Origin: Methylomonas rapida
Lineage (GTDB): Bacteria > Pseudomonadota > Gammaproteobacteria > Methylococcales > Methylomonadaceae
NCBI RefSeq assembly: GCF_024360925.2
Contig: NZ_CP113517.1
Span: 3,410,001-3,474,000, forward strand
Reading direction: 5' to 3'
Length of the DNA: 64,000 nucleotides
Under the pieces are notes generated by a model, which was given only the letters and a program-made list of their open reading frames with translations, had not been told where the DNA came from and ran no database searches. Position numbers and translations under genes: made by a program. Numbering within the stretch: position 1 is the first letter of the stretch; each line of letters begins with the position of its first letter. Below are positions 7,725-15,490 of this stretch, one piece after another.

Positions 7725-8386
7725 GCATGGAATGTTTAACCCAGGCATTCAATGCCAGCATCAAAGGGGCAAGTAAGGCGGTGTTGATCGCATTGGCTGA
7801 TAGGGCCAACCGTGGTGGCTACTGCTTTGCCTCTCTGTCTGACATTGCCTTTCGTGCAGGCTGTGATCGCCGCACAGTGATGCGGTCGATTGATACGCTG
7901 GAAAAATCCGGGTTTATCTTGGTTATCCGCGACAAAGGCCGGACGAATCATTACATGATTTTGCCGGCTGTATCAGATGACGCCGGTGACAACATGTCGC
8001 AATATGACGAAAGTGAGCAGGCCGATTTTGAACAAAACTTATCCACAGCCAGCGACATAGAGTCACCAAAAAAAGTTATCCACATCGGTGACAATGTGTC
8101 AAAAACTGGTGACATGGTGTCAAAAACTAGGGGCGTCATGTCACCCAAACCCAATATAACCCAATTAACCCAAAAACGCGCGCGCGAGGAATCGCCGAAA
8201 AATGTCACGTGTCAGCCGAAGGATCGAAAACCGAAACCACGCATCGATGCGCAGCCACCCATCCAGCCAGATCAACCGCAGCGCAACCGGCAGGCCGGCA
8301 TTCATGGATTGCGAGGTATCAAGGCGATTTTGAAAAACATCACACCAACCCAGCCAGACCAAGACATTGCAAACCGTAAAGCATAG
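7721..8386 (+). CDS. O-like winged-helix replication initiator candidate
   Basis: 221 residues. The first ~85 form a winged-helix DNA-binding domain (SIKGASKAVLIALADRANRGGYCFASLSDIAFRAGCDRRTVMRSIDTLEKSGFILVI), typical of phage O/RepA-type initiators. The middle is low-complexity with a heptad repeat (GDNVSKT, GDMVSKT). The tail is basic and proline-rich. The heptad repeat is encoded by DNA iterons with two perfect DnaA boxes beside them (8039-8128), as in lambda, where the origin lies inside gene O. RBS GGAGG is at 7710-7714. It could instead be only a transcription regulator. Confidence 0.75.
   Translation: MSMECLTQAFNASIKGASKAVLIALADRANRGGYCFASLSDIAFRAGCDRRTVMRSIDTLEKSGFILVIRDKGRTNHYMILPAVSDDAGDNMSQYDESEQADFEQNLSTASDIESPKKVIHIGDNVSKTGDMVSKTRGVMSPKPNITQLTQKRAREESPKNVTCQPKDRKPKPRIDAQPPIQPDQPQRNRQAGIHGLRGIKAILKNITPTQPDQDIANRKA
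8039..8172 (+). other. Candidate replication origin inside the initiator gene
   Basis: Two exact DnaA boxes TTATCCACA lie at 8039-8047 and 8076-8084. Directly after come two abutting 21-bp iterons (8087-8107 and 8108-8128; each begins GGTGACA and ends GTGTCAAAAACT). Related GTGAC/GTCAC half-sites occur at 7984-7998, 8052-8067 and 8131-8145. Next is an AT-richer tract with three AACCCAA repeats (about 8147-8172) that could unwind. DnaA boxes, iterons and an easily melted region in this order are the usual parts of an iteron origin. Confidence 0.6.
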
Positions 8387-8400
8387 CTATACACTGAGTT

Positions 8401-8571
8401 ATGATTAAGAGTTTCCGGCATAAAGGCATAAAGCAGTTTTTTGAAACGGGCTCAAAGGCCGGTATCAATGCCGAGCATGGCAACAAGCTAGCGCGGCTAT
8501 TGAATGCCGCCAAGAATCCGCAAGAAATGGACTTGCCCGGCTGGAAACCCCACCCGATCGAAGGCGATTTA
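8401..8571 (+). pseudogene. higB: Truncated HigB toxin
   Basis: The 57 in-frame codons read MIKSFRHKGIKQFFETGSKAG through [14 protein letters not shown], a clear HigB/RelE-type N-terminus. The conserved second half (the W-S-V...NWRITF...DVDYxDYH region of about 35 residues) is absent. The frame instead runs into antitoxin DNA in another register, to a stop at 8737-8739. An internal deletion therefore removed the toxin's catalytic end and placed the antitoxin ATG at once after codon 57. No toxicity is expected. Confidence 0.8.
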
Positions 8572-8572
8572 T

Positions 8573-8869
8573 ATGGCGATGTTCAACCCACCCCACCCCG
8601 GCAGCATATTGAAAGAGGATGTTTTACCCGAGCTTGGTATAGGCGTTACAGAGGCAGCGGCTCAATTGGGTGTGTCCCGTGTGGCCTTGTCCCGTGTCGT
8701 CAATGGCAAAGCGGCTATCAGCGCAGAAATGGCGATTAGACTCGAAGCCTGGATGAATGGCCCGACCGCCGAAACATGGGTAAAAATGCAAGCCGAATAT
8801 GACCTATGGCAGGCCCGTCAGAAACCCAAGCCTACCGTTACCCCTGCCCCCAGACCACAAGCCGCTTAA
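8573..8869 (+). CDS. higA: HigA-family antitoxin, orphaned
   Basis: 98 residues, start ATG at 8573 (another ATG at 8579): [60 protein letters not shown], the standard HigA/VapI helix-turn-helix, then [18 protein letters not shown]. The full antitoxin is intact while its HigB partner is truncated. It may still act as a DNA-binding regulator inside the element, or protect against a related toxin elsewhere. Confidence 0.9.
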   Translation: MAMFNPPHPGSILKEDVLPELGIGVTEAAAQLGVSRVALSRVVNGKAAISAEMAIRLEAWMNGPTAETWVKMQAEYDLWQARQKPKPTVTPAPRPQAA

Positions 8870-8968
8870 CCATATTTGCCGCGCCTAGGATGGCCACCCG
8901 AAAACCGGATTCCTTCACCGGCTGGCGCGGCAATCCCTCGAAGGACTACGCTTTGAAGGAGGCGTATC

Positions 8969-9844
8969 GTGGTTGCTATACCACCTAAAACCATTAATCA
9001 AAAAATCAAGGCACGCGAGGCCCTGAGCTTTGCTGACATCATTTATTGTTATCCTCAAATTCGAAACAATAAGGCGGAACAACGGCGGCTAATCGCTCAA
9101 ATGACGCGGGAATATTTGGCCGGTGAATTAAGAGCGAAAGATGATGGAAGCGAATTTCAACACTGGGTTAAGGTGAAGCGTGATATTGAATTTGAAAACG
9201 AAGAACAAGCCCGGTTAGCTGGCTTTGATACCGTTTCACCACATCCATGGCGCTACGAACAGAAGCAATACAAAGATAAGGTTGTGGTGAAAGCCGGTAT
9301 TGATGCCGTGCTTTCCAGTGAGCAACATATCCGTCTTTCTATCGCTGGTCGATTCGAGGTTATCCAATCGCCCTATTTGCCTAATTTCACAGTATCGCCA
9401 GCCGATTACGCGGCCTATCTTGGCAACCATGACGTGGGGTCTATTTTATTGAATGAATGGTTAGATCGAACTTTGACCGGAAAGGCAGCGCCAGCAACAC
9501 AGGATGAAAAGAAAAAGTACATTGCGCCGATAATATCCGTAGAACAAGACGCCCCCAACACCGACAAAGAAATTAAATTTAATCGATTGCTTGATGAATA
9601 CTTGTTCGAGCTTTGGTGCGATTGTGGAAAACCGGAAAAGCCGAGTAAATTTAAAAAGCATATCAATACTCTCAAAAACCACCAGAAGAATTCACTAATT
9701 GGCAATTGTTATGGATCGGGCAATAAAGGAGAAGATCAATGGACGTTTGAATTTGTAAAGAACGGGATTGTAAAATCTGTCCCATCAGGAACGCTGGGTA
9801 ACAAAGTTCGAGAATTCAAAAAACGCGTCAACCCCCAAAAATAA
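8969..9844 (+). CDS. Unrecognised 291-residue protein of the element
   Basis: Starts at GTG 8969, preceded by GAAGGAGG (8956-8963). The protein is charged (many K, E, D) and its DNA is clearly more A+T-rich than the neighbouring genes. Visible parts: an N-terminal helix bundle (EALSFADIIYCYPQIRNNKAEQRRLIAQMTREYLAGEL), a middle of mixed strands, and a C-terminal basic region (KPSKFKKHINTLKNHQKNSL; GNKVREFKKRVNPQK). No motif that I can assign. The odd composition suggests separate acquisition. A defence or regulatory role is possible but unsupported. Confidence 0.7.
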   Translation: MVAIPPKTINQKIKAREALSFADIIYCYPQIRNNKAEQRRLIAQMTREYLAGELRAKDDGSEFQHWVKVKRDIEFENEEQARLAGFDTVSPHPWRYEQKQYKDKVVVKAGIDAVLSSEQHIRLSIAGRFEVIQSPYLPNFTVSPADYAAYLGNHDVGSILLNEWLDRTLTGKAAPATQDEKKKYIAPIISVEQDAPNTDKEIKFNRLLDEYLFELWCDCGKPEKPSKFKKHINTLKNHQKNSLIGNCYGSGNKGEDQWTFEFVKNGIVKSVPSGTLGNKVREFKKRVNPQK

Positions 9845-9867
9845 AAAAATTCCACAACAGTTTTCCA

Positions 9868-9898
9868 TTTTTCCACACTCTAAAATTTTGTGGAAAAA
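9868..9898. promoter_or_regulatory. Perfect inverted repeat overlapping two DnaA-box-like sites
   Basis: TTTTTCCACA (9868-9877) and TGTGGAAAAA (9889-9898) form an exact 10-bp inverted repeat with an 11-base spacer. Each arm contains TTTTCCACA, which fits the DnaA consensus TTWTNCACA. A third TTCCACA is at 9850-9856. It lies between two genes, so it could be an operator, a second DnaA-binding region or a weak bidirectional terminator. Confidence 0.5.
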
Positions 9899-9944
9899 CC
9901 AGCATTACAAAACAGGCTCCATCAACAAATCGGAGTCTTTAGTA

Positions 9945-10211
9945 ATGACCAGTCAAGCCAATCAAGCGCCAGCAACCCAGGCGCGAAAAATCGAACCGGT
10001 ATCATTAACCAAATACCCACCCCTCAACGAAGTCACTCGTGACCTACTGACCACCGACGAAACTGCTTTCTACCTGGGATTGAAGCCGCAAACTTTACGA
10101 AAATGGCACTGTGAAGGCCGGGACGTTATCCGGCCAGTGTATTTAGGCCGTAAACCCATGTACCGCAAATCAGCGGTTCAAGCCCTGATTGCGGGCGAGG
10201 TGGCAGCATGA
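9945..10211 (+). CDS. Small helix-turn-helix protein (excisionase/AlpA-like)
   Basis: 88 residues from the ATG at 9945. The C-terminal half reads LLTTDETAFYLGLKPQTLRKWHCEGRDVIRPVYLGRKPMYRKSAVQAL, a MerR/HTH_17-type fold used by excisionases and AlpA regulators. The polar N-terminal ~40 residues have no clear match. It begins the recombination cluster (its stop overlaps the next ATG). In this element it is the best candidate for the directionality factor that assists excision, or for a regulator of the recombination genes. Confidence 0.75.
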   Translation: MTSQANQAPATQARKIEPVSLTKYPPLNEVTRDLLTTDETAFYLGLKPQTLRKWHCEGRDVIRPVYLGRKPMYRKSAVQALIAGEVAA

Positions 10212-11023
10212 AGCCCGCCTTTATCTTCAATCAGTCAGAAAGCGAGTACCGCGCAGCAAAGCCGGAGCTCTCTCAATCGGTTATCAAAAACATGCTGGCA
10301 CAATCACCGGCCCATGCACGTTATCAGATCGACAACCCGACCGAATCAACGCCAGCAATGCGGCTAGGCACCCATGCACATAATCGTATTTTGGAGCCCG
10401 GCAATATTCGCTATGCAGTCGCGCCAGCAGTGGACCGCAGAACAACGAAAGGTAAAGCCGAATATCAGCGAATCATTGATGAAAACCCAGGCAAGGAAAT
10501 CATCACCGCCAGCGATATGGAGCAGATCGAAGGCATGGCCGCAGCCATTGAAGCCCACCCACTCGCAGGCCGACTGTTACAAGGCAGCGTCGCTGAGGTA
10601 TCGGCATTCGGCAGCATCAACGGCACAGCAATCAAAGGCCGGCTCGATTACTTCCACCAAGCCGACGGCATTGTCGTCGACCTGAAAACCACCTCCGCCG
10701 CTTCACCCGACGAAGCACAGCGATACGCGGTCAAGTATGGCCTGCACATCCAACAATTTGTCTATTCGGATATTTACCGCAGCATCACCGGCAAAGCCCC
10801 GGCTGATTTTGTGTTTGTGCTGGTCGAGAAAAATCCCCCGTATGGCGTGGCGGTCGTTCGATTGACGAAAGAAGCAGTCGAAGCAGCACGCGGTCAAGTC
10901 GAAAAGGCGCTGGCAATTTGGCAGCAGTGCGAAAAATCCGGCATTTGGCCGGGTTATGGCGACAACGTGATAACCGTCGATTTACCCGCATGGAGCTATC
11001 GGAAATTGGAGGTTACGGTATGA
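10208..11023 (+). CDS. RecE-like PD-(D/E)XK exonuclease
   Basis: 271 residues of the phage 'exodeoxyribonuclease 8 PDDEXK-like' family. Early motif LSQSVIKNMLAQSPAHARYQ, then AMRLGTHAHNRILEP, the nuclease core GRLDYFHQADGIVVDLKTT (the D...D-x-K signature) and LHIQQFVYSDIYRSIT with a conserved Q-x-x-x-Y. It should resect double-stranded ends for the RecT-type annealing protein that follows directly. The genes overlap by four bases (ATGA), so a RecE/RecT pair is expected. Confidence 0.88.
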   Translation: MKPAFIFNQSESEYRAAKPELSQSVIKNMLAQSPAHARYQIDNPTESTPAMRLGTHAHNRILEPGNIRYAVAPAVDRRTTKGKAEYQRIIDENPGKEIITASDMEQIEGMAAAIEAHPLAGRLLQGSVAEVSAFGSINGTAIKGRLDYFHQADGIVVDLKTTSAASPDEAQRYAVKYGLHIQQFVYSDIYRSITGKAPADFVFVLVEKNPPYGVAVVRLTKEAVEAARGQVEKALAIWQQCEKSGIWPGYGDNVITVDLPAWSYRKLEVTV

Positions 11024-11781
11024 GCGATTTAATGAACGCATTGAACACGCCCGCAGCGCCCAAGCCGCAAACCTTGCCAGCCTGCTTAAAAATGGCGTTG
11101 CCACGCATCAAGGCCATATCACCGAAAGCGGCTGACCCTAACCGGATCGCGGCGGCTGTGATGGCGGAAACTAAAGCAAACCCGAAACTATTGGAATGCA
11201 ACCCTTATTCCGTGGTTGGCGCTGTTATCCGTGCGACTCAATTGGGGCTGGAAATCGGTTCGCATCTGGGGCAAGCGTATCTAGTCCCCTACAAAAACGA
11301 CTGTACTTTGCAGATCGGCTATCGCGGGATGATCGACTTGGCTTTCAAATCCGGCCTTGTCGCCTCAGTCACAGCGCGAACAGTTCACGAAAACGACGTT
11401 TTCGACTGGGAGCTTGGCACCGAGGAGCGCATCACCCACAAACCCGCCACAGGAGACAGGGGCAAGCTGATTGCAGTCTATGCCATGGCAAAACTGACCA
11501 CCGGCGGCATTCACTTTGAGGTGCTGGACCTGGCCGAAATCGAGAAAGCCAAACGCGCCAGCAAATCGAGCGGCTTCGGGCCTTGGAAAGATCATTTTGA
11601 AGAGATGGCAAAGAAAACAGCCATCAGGCGATTGTTCAAATATTTACCCGTCGGTACAGAGCTAAGTCGAGCCGTGGCGCTGGATGAAAAAGCCGAAAGC
11701 GGCAGCCAGCGCAATGACATCGAAGCCGAGATGGTTCTGGATGCCGAATTTTATCAGGCGGGAGGTGGCGATGGCGCCTAA
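11020..11781 (+). CDS. recT: RecT-family single-strand annealing protein
   Basis: 253 residues from the ATG at 11020. Conserved blocks: NPYSVVGAVIRATQLGLEIGSHLGQAYLVPY, LQIGYRGMIDLAFKSGLVASVTARTVHENDVFDWELG, and SSGFGPWKDHFEEMAKKTAIRRLFKYLPV. These are diagnostic of RecT/Redbeta-like recombinases, which pair complementary strands after 5'-3' resection. It follows the RecE-like nuclease directly. In an element without virion genes it may serve replication restart, circularisation or gene exchange with phages. Confidence 0.93.
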   Translation: MSDLMNALNTPAAPKPQTLPACLKMALPRIKAISPKAADPNRIAAAVMAETKANPKLLECNPYSVVGAVIRATQLGLEIGSHLGQAYLVPYKNDCTLQIGYRGMIDLAFKSGLVASVTARTVHENDVFDWELGTEERITHKPATGDRGKLIAVYAMAKLTTGGIHFEVLDLAEIEKAKRASKSSGFGPWKDHFEEMAKKTAIRRLFKYLPVGTELSRAVALDEKAESGSQRNDIEAEMVLDAEFYQAGGGDGA

Positions 11782-12172
11782 GTCGAAATTGCCGCCATTC
11801 GGCACGATACTGGTAGAGCGCCAGCGTTTCAAGAATCCGCCATGGCTGGTCGTCGTGTGCGTCGGCGCTGGCGCTTGGCAGTCTGCGAAGATTCGGAACG
11901 GTCGTGGGGATTCGGTCGGCTTGGTCCTACCACCCGGCGAAAACCCCGCGTCATTCAACTGGCCGATTCAGGGCTGCAAGTGTGTTGTCGAGTGGTCCGT
12001 TGGTCCGAGCGTCGACGATGTTGTCGAGCTGGTTAAGGCTTTGTTGAGATCGGGAGCGGAGTTGGTGGCCGTTAATCCGATTTGGCAGAACGGCGTCGCT
12101 AACACCGGCGAGCCCAGGGAAGTCGTGCGCATCTACCGCGCAAAGAGGGAGGCCGGCCATGTTGCCAGATGA
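11771..12172 (+). CDS. Hypothetical protein between recT and the ATPase gene
   Basis: 133 residues from the ATG at 11771, which overlaps recT by 11 bases and follows GGGAGG. It begins MAPKSKLPPFGTILVERQRFKN and has a beta-rich middle (WLVVVCVGAGAWQSAKIRNGRGDSVGLVLPPG) and a helical end (DVVELVKALLRSGAELVAVN). I recognise no family. Its tight coupling within the recombination and replication block suggests an accessory role there. Confidence 0.65.
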   Translation: MAPKSKLPPFGTILVERQRFKNPPWLVVVCVGAGAWQSAKIRNGRGDSVGLVLPPGENPASFNWPIQGCKCVVEWSVGPSVDDVVELVKALLRSGAELVAVNPIWQNGVANTGEPREVVRIYRAKREAGHVAR

Positions 12173-13301
12173 TGACGAGTTTATCGAGATCGACGCGAAT
12201 CCTGAACAATCCGCGCCTAAACCCTTCCCTTTTATAAGCGCCGCAGAGCTTACAGCGAAGCCCATCAGCATTCCATGGTTGTTGGAGGGTTACATCGAGC
12301 GCGGGTCATTGAATCTGCTATTCGGTGGACCGGGAACCGGGAAATCATTACTGGACCTGGATTGGGGGTTTTGCGTGGCGCATGGGATCCACTGGAATGG
12401 ATGCCCGACCGAGCAAACCGACGTCGTTGTGATCGCTGGCGAAGGTTTCGCAGGCATGGCCAGACGATTAAAGGCGCTGGAAGTCAAACACGGCAGACCA
12501 GCACCGGAGCGGTTATTCATCAGCCAACGCCCCGGCGACCTGATCGACTCGAACAACGCACAATGGATAGCGGATTCCATCATGGCGCTTTGTCCGAATC
12601 CCGGCTTAATCATCATCGATACGCTACACCGCAACATGACCGGCGATGAAAACAGCAGCGCGGATATTGGGCAGTTTGTCGCCAACATCGACAACCACCT
12701 TAAGCCCTTGGGCGCGGCGGTTCTGATCGTCCACCACAGCGGCCACGGCACAGCGCAGCGAAGTCGGGGTAGTTCATCAATCCGAGCGGCGATGGATGCC
12801 GAATTTTCCGCTACCAAAGACGGCGCAAATGTCGTGCTGACCTGCACCAAGGCCAAAGACTTCGAGGCATTCAGTCCCCAGCAATTCACGCTCAAAACGG
12901 TTGATTTGCCCTGGCCGGATGATGACGGCGAGCCGTTGAAGTCGGTCGTCTTGGAGCATGCCGGCGATGCGAAACCCGTTACAGCAAAGCGGCGATTGTC
13001 GGCACGCGATGACGCGATATTGACCGCACTATCTGAGGCTATCGATAAGCATGGCGTCGAACCCTCAGCAGAGATCAAGGACAAGTTCGCCGGATTCAAA
13101 GGCTGGACGAACCGCGCGGCGAAAGTCGTTCATATCGACCATTGGCGCGAATTGGCTTACCAAACCATCACCGTTGATTGTGAGGCTGAGGAAGGTAAAG
13201 CAGATGCGCGAAAAAAAGCGTTCAAGCGATGCAGGAATAAATTGTTCGATTCCGGTTTTATCGTCGAGCACGGCGATTACGCATGGCCAATATTCCACTA
13301 A
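12159..13301 (+). CDS. RepA-like AAA ATPase (putative replicative helicase)
   Basis: 380 residues; GAGGGAGG ribosome site at 12145-12152; start overlaps the previous gene. Walker A is LLFGGPGTGKSLLDLDW (near residue 60), Walker B GLIIIDTLHRNMTG, then VLIVHHSGHGTAQRSRGSSSIRAAMDAEF. This is the RecA-fold layout of RSF1010 RepA-type hexameric helicases found on plasmids and phage elements. A C-terminal ~110-residue helical region may bind partners. It probably unwinds the element's origin. Confidence 0.88.
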   Translation: MLPDDDEFIEIDANPEQSAPKPFPFISAAELTAKPISIPWLLEGYIERGSLNLLFGGPGTGKSLLDLDWGFCVAHGIHWNGCPTEQTDVVVIAGEGFAGMARRLKALEVKHGRPAPERLFISQRPGDLIDSNNAQWIADSIMALCPNPGLIIIDTLHRNMTGDENSSADIGQFVANIDNHLKPLGAAVLIVHHSGHGTAQRSRGSSSIRAAMDAEFSATKDGANVVLTCTKAKDFEAFSPQQFTLKTVDLPWPDDDGEPLKSVVLEHAGDAKPVTAKRRLSARDDAILTALSEAIDKHGVEPSAEIKDKFAGFKGWTNRAAKVVHIDHWRELAYQTITVDCEAEEGKADARKKAFKRCRNKLFDSGFIVEHGDYAWPIFH

Positions 13302-13309
13302 TTATCAAA

Positions 13310-13430
13310 GGGACAGACAGGGACAAAAGGGGACGAATGTCCCCCCTGGACAGTCCAGTTAGGGGGGACAGACAGGGACACACCTCTGTAAGAGGTGTCC
13401 CTTGTCCCCCTGAAACTGTCCCCCGGGAAT
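13310..13430. repeat. Dense GGGACA direct and inverted repeats between two helicase genes
   Basis: GGGACAGACAGGGACA occurs exactly at 13310-13325 and 13365-13380. The reverse form GTCCC recurs at 13397-13401, 13404-13408 and 13418-13422. Hairpins include GGGGAC-GAAT-GTCCCC (13329-13344), CTGGACAGTCCAG (13346-13358) and a long imperfect one around ACCTCT-GTA-AGAGGT. The stretch has no coding role if the helicase starts at 13469. It looks like a protein-binding or single-strand priming site. Confidence 0.6.
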
Positions 13431-13468
13431 CGTCCTTAGCCCAGTCCCAGAATTTAAGAGATAAAACG

Positions 13469-14824
13469 ATGAAAATCACATTAACAAACCATGCCCGCAT
13501 CGAGGCATCGGAAAACATCCTTAACCAGATCGAAAAACGCTGCACGCACAGCAACCCGAAATATTACGAGGCTCTTCGGCAAAACCGTTACACCGGCAGC
13601 ATCCCCAAACAGATAATGCTGTCCAGACGCATGGACGACGGCAGCCTAGTTATTCCGGTCGGCATGGTGGGCGAACTGTTCACGGCTGGCGCTGAAATCA
13701 TGGACAACCGGCGCAGCGTATTGGCCCAGATCGGCTTTAATGGCCAGTTGCGGGATTATCAACAAACCTTTGTTGCCGATGCTATGCGAGCGAAAGGCGG
13801 CGTGTTGGTGGCGGCAACCGGCGCAGGGAAAACCATTTCCGCCATTGCCCTGGCGTCAAGACTAGAGCAGCGGATGCTGGTATTGGTTAAGTCAAAGGAT
13901 TTGGCCGAACAATGGCGCGGCGCTATCGAGCAATTCACAGGATTAACCGCGGGCATGATCGGCGCTGGCAAGGATACCGAAGGCGAGCAGTTCACCGTCG
14001 GCACCGTGCAAACGCTGGTTAAGCGGGATTTATCCCAACTGGATTACGGCCTGGTGATTGCCGATGAATGCCATAACGCGCCAGCAGATCAGTTTTACCA
14101 AGTCATTACCGGCCTGGATGCCCGCTATAAATACGGCCTAAGCGCCACGCCACAGCGGCGCGATAGCCTGGAATTTATGATTCATGCCGCATTAGGCCCG
14201 GTCGTGTCTGAAATCAAACCGGAACAGATCGGTGACAAGGTTTTACCGGTCGAGGTCGAGATGGTCGAATTGCCGTGGGAGCGCCGAGCCCCGGAAACCT
14301 GGCAGGACTACATCGATATGATTGTGAGCGATGCCGAACGCAACGACGAAATCATTAGACAGATCGATCAAGCGCAGTTTTTGCGGTCGGGCGCCGTGAT
14401 CGTTTTGAGCCAACAAATCAACCATTGTGAAATCCTGGCGAAATTGGCCGAGGAGGAAGGACTAAAGCCCTTGCTGATACATGGCCAGCTACCCAGCAAG
14501 ACGCGCCTAGAACGCATGTCACAGGCCCCAGACAGCCAGCTTATCATAGGCACCACTAGCCTATTGTCGGAGGGGATCGACTGGCCGCACCTGCAAACGC
14601 TGATATTTGCCACCCCGTTAAGCGCCGTGATCGAAAAAAACGGACAACCCGCAGCCACCAAGCTGATTCAATCGATAGGCCGATGCCGCAGACCCTACCC
14701 CGGCAAAACATGCGCGTATGTGATCGATTTCGTCGATAGATGCGCGTTTGGTTACGCCACCGCCAAAAAACGGCGGACCATCTACGAAATACAGGGTTTT
14801 ACCGTGGAGCGTTTGCCATGGTGA
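13469..14824 (+). CDS. DEAD/DEAH-box (SF2) helicase
   Basis: 451 residues from the ATG at 13469; the frame is open upstream through the repeat region but MKITLTNHARIEASE is the natural N-terminus. Motif I is VAATGAGKTISAIALASRL, motif II VIADECHN, motif III YGLSATPQRRD, and motif VI SIGRCRRPYPGK. The N-terminal ~100 residues precede the helicase core as in the phage 'DEAD/DEAH box helicase family' (UvsW/XPB-like). It may promote branch migration or origin remodelling with the upstream ATPase. Confidence 0.9.
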   Translation: MKITLTNHARIEASENILNQIEKRCTHSNPKYYEALRQNRYTGSIPKQIMLSRRMDDGSLVIPVGMVGELFTAGAEIMDNRRSVLAQIGFNGQLRDYQQTFVADAMRAKGGVLVAATGAGKTISAIALASRLEQRMLVLVKSKDLAEQWRGAIEQFTGLTAGMIGAGKDTEGEQFTVGTVQTLVKRDLSQLDYGLVIADECHNAPADQFYQVITGLDARYKYGLSATPQRRDSLEFMIHAALGPVVSEIKPEQIGDKVLPVEVEMVELPWERRAPETWQDYIDMIVSDAERNDEIIRQIDQAQFLRSGAVIVLSQQINHCEILAKLAEEEGLKPLLIHGQLPSKTRLERMSQAPDSQLIIGTTSLLSEGIDWPHLQTLIFATPLSAVIEKNGQPAATKLIQSIGRCRRPYPGKTCAYVIDFVDRCAFGYATAKKRRTIYEIQGFTVERLPW

Positions 14825-15024
14825 ATTGGGCGGAAGAGGCTAAAGCATTGGCCGACCTGGTTGAGTTGCTGGCGCTGGAAATCATCGACGCTATTGCACA
14901 GCCAGACGCGCGGCAGGTGCAAGCCTTATATCTGATAACGGAGGCAGGGCAACAGCTTTACGCAGCCAGCATCAACCTAAAGCCGGATGGTGAACAGACC
15001 GAGGGGGCGGAATATGCGGATTAA
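14818..15024 (+). CDS. Small hypothetical helical protein
   Basis: 68 residues from the ATG at 14818 that overlaps the helicase stop. Sequence: MVNWAEEAKALADLVELLALEIIDAIAQ, then QVQALYLITEAGQQLYAASI. It is probably two helices, with no motif. It overlaps the next gene by 11 bases. Support comes from coupling alone. Confidence 0.6.
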   Translation: MVNWAEEAKALADLVELLALEIIDAIAQPDARQVQALYLITEAGQQLYAASINLKPDGEQTEGAEYAD

Positions 15025-15439
15025 TAGCCGGCAAAAAGGCGCCAGCGCAGAACGGGAATTTGCCGGATTGATTGCGGATTGGTGCGGCGTTCGCTTGATT
15101 CGCAATTTGGAGCAAACCAGATCGGGCGGCCATGACTTAATCGTTCACCCGGACGAAATCGGCGCGGTCGCTGATGCGTTCCGTCGTCTGGCTATAGAGT
15201 GTAAACGGTATCAAACCGCCACCGATGCGCAGATTGCAAAATGGTGGACACAGGCACTTATACAGGCCGACGATGCTGGACTGATACCAGTGCTGGCCTA
15301 TCGTGCCAATCGCGCCGCGTGGCGCGTCGTCGTGCCGATTTATCGCATAAATCCGGCGCTTGGCACTAGCCAGCAGATAGAGCACGCGGCAACGCTGACA
15401 GTGGAAGGTTTCTGTCTGTCCATGAGAGAAACAATTTAG
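15014..15439 (+). CDS. PD-(D/E)XK Holliday-junction-resolvase-like protein
   Basis: 141 residues from the ATG at 15014. KGASAEREFAGLIADWCGVRLIRN carries the lysine and glutamate of helix 1, SGGHDLIV the catalytic aspartate, and LAIECKRYQT the E-x-K pair, followed by WWTQALIQADDAGLIPVLAYR. This is the Hjc-like PD-(D/E)XK layout seen in phage resolvase-like endonucleases. It would resolve recombination or replication intermediates made by the upstream proteins. Confidence 0.78.
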   Translation: MRINSRQKGASAEREFAGLIADWCGVRLIRNLEQTRSGGHDLIVHPDEIGAVADAFRRLAIECKRYQTATDAQIAKWWTQALIQADDAGLIPVLAYRANRAAWRVVVPIYRINPALGTSQQIEHAATLTVEGFCLSMRETI

Positions 15440-15490
15440 TTTTACGGGTCCTTCCTGGCAAATCGGGATGCGGGTAATTCGGGCCCCGTT

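Noticed and set aside
8806..8988. Possible small Ash-like ORF (MATRKPDSFTGWRGN...)
   Set aside because: No ribosome site, it overlaps the end of higA and the start of the next gene, and the resemblance is too weak.
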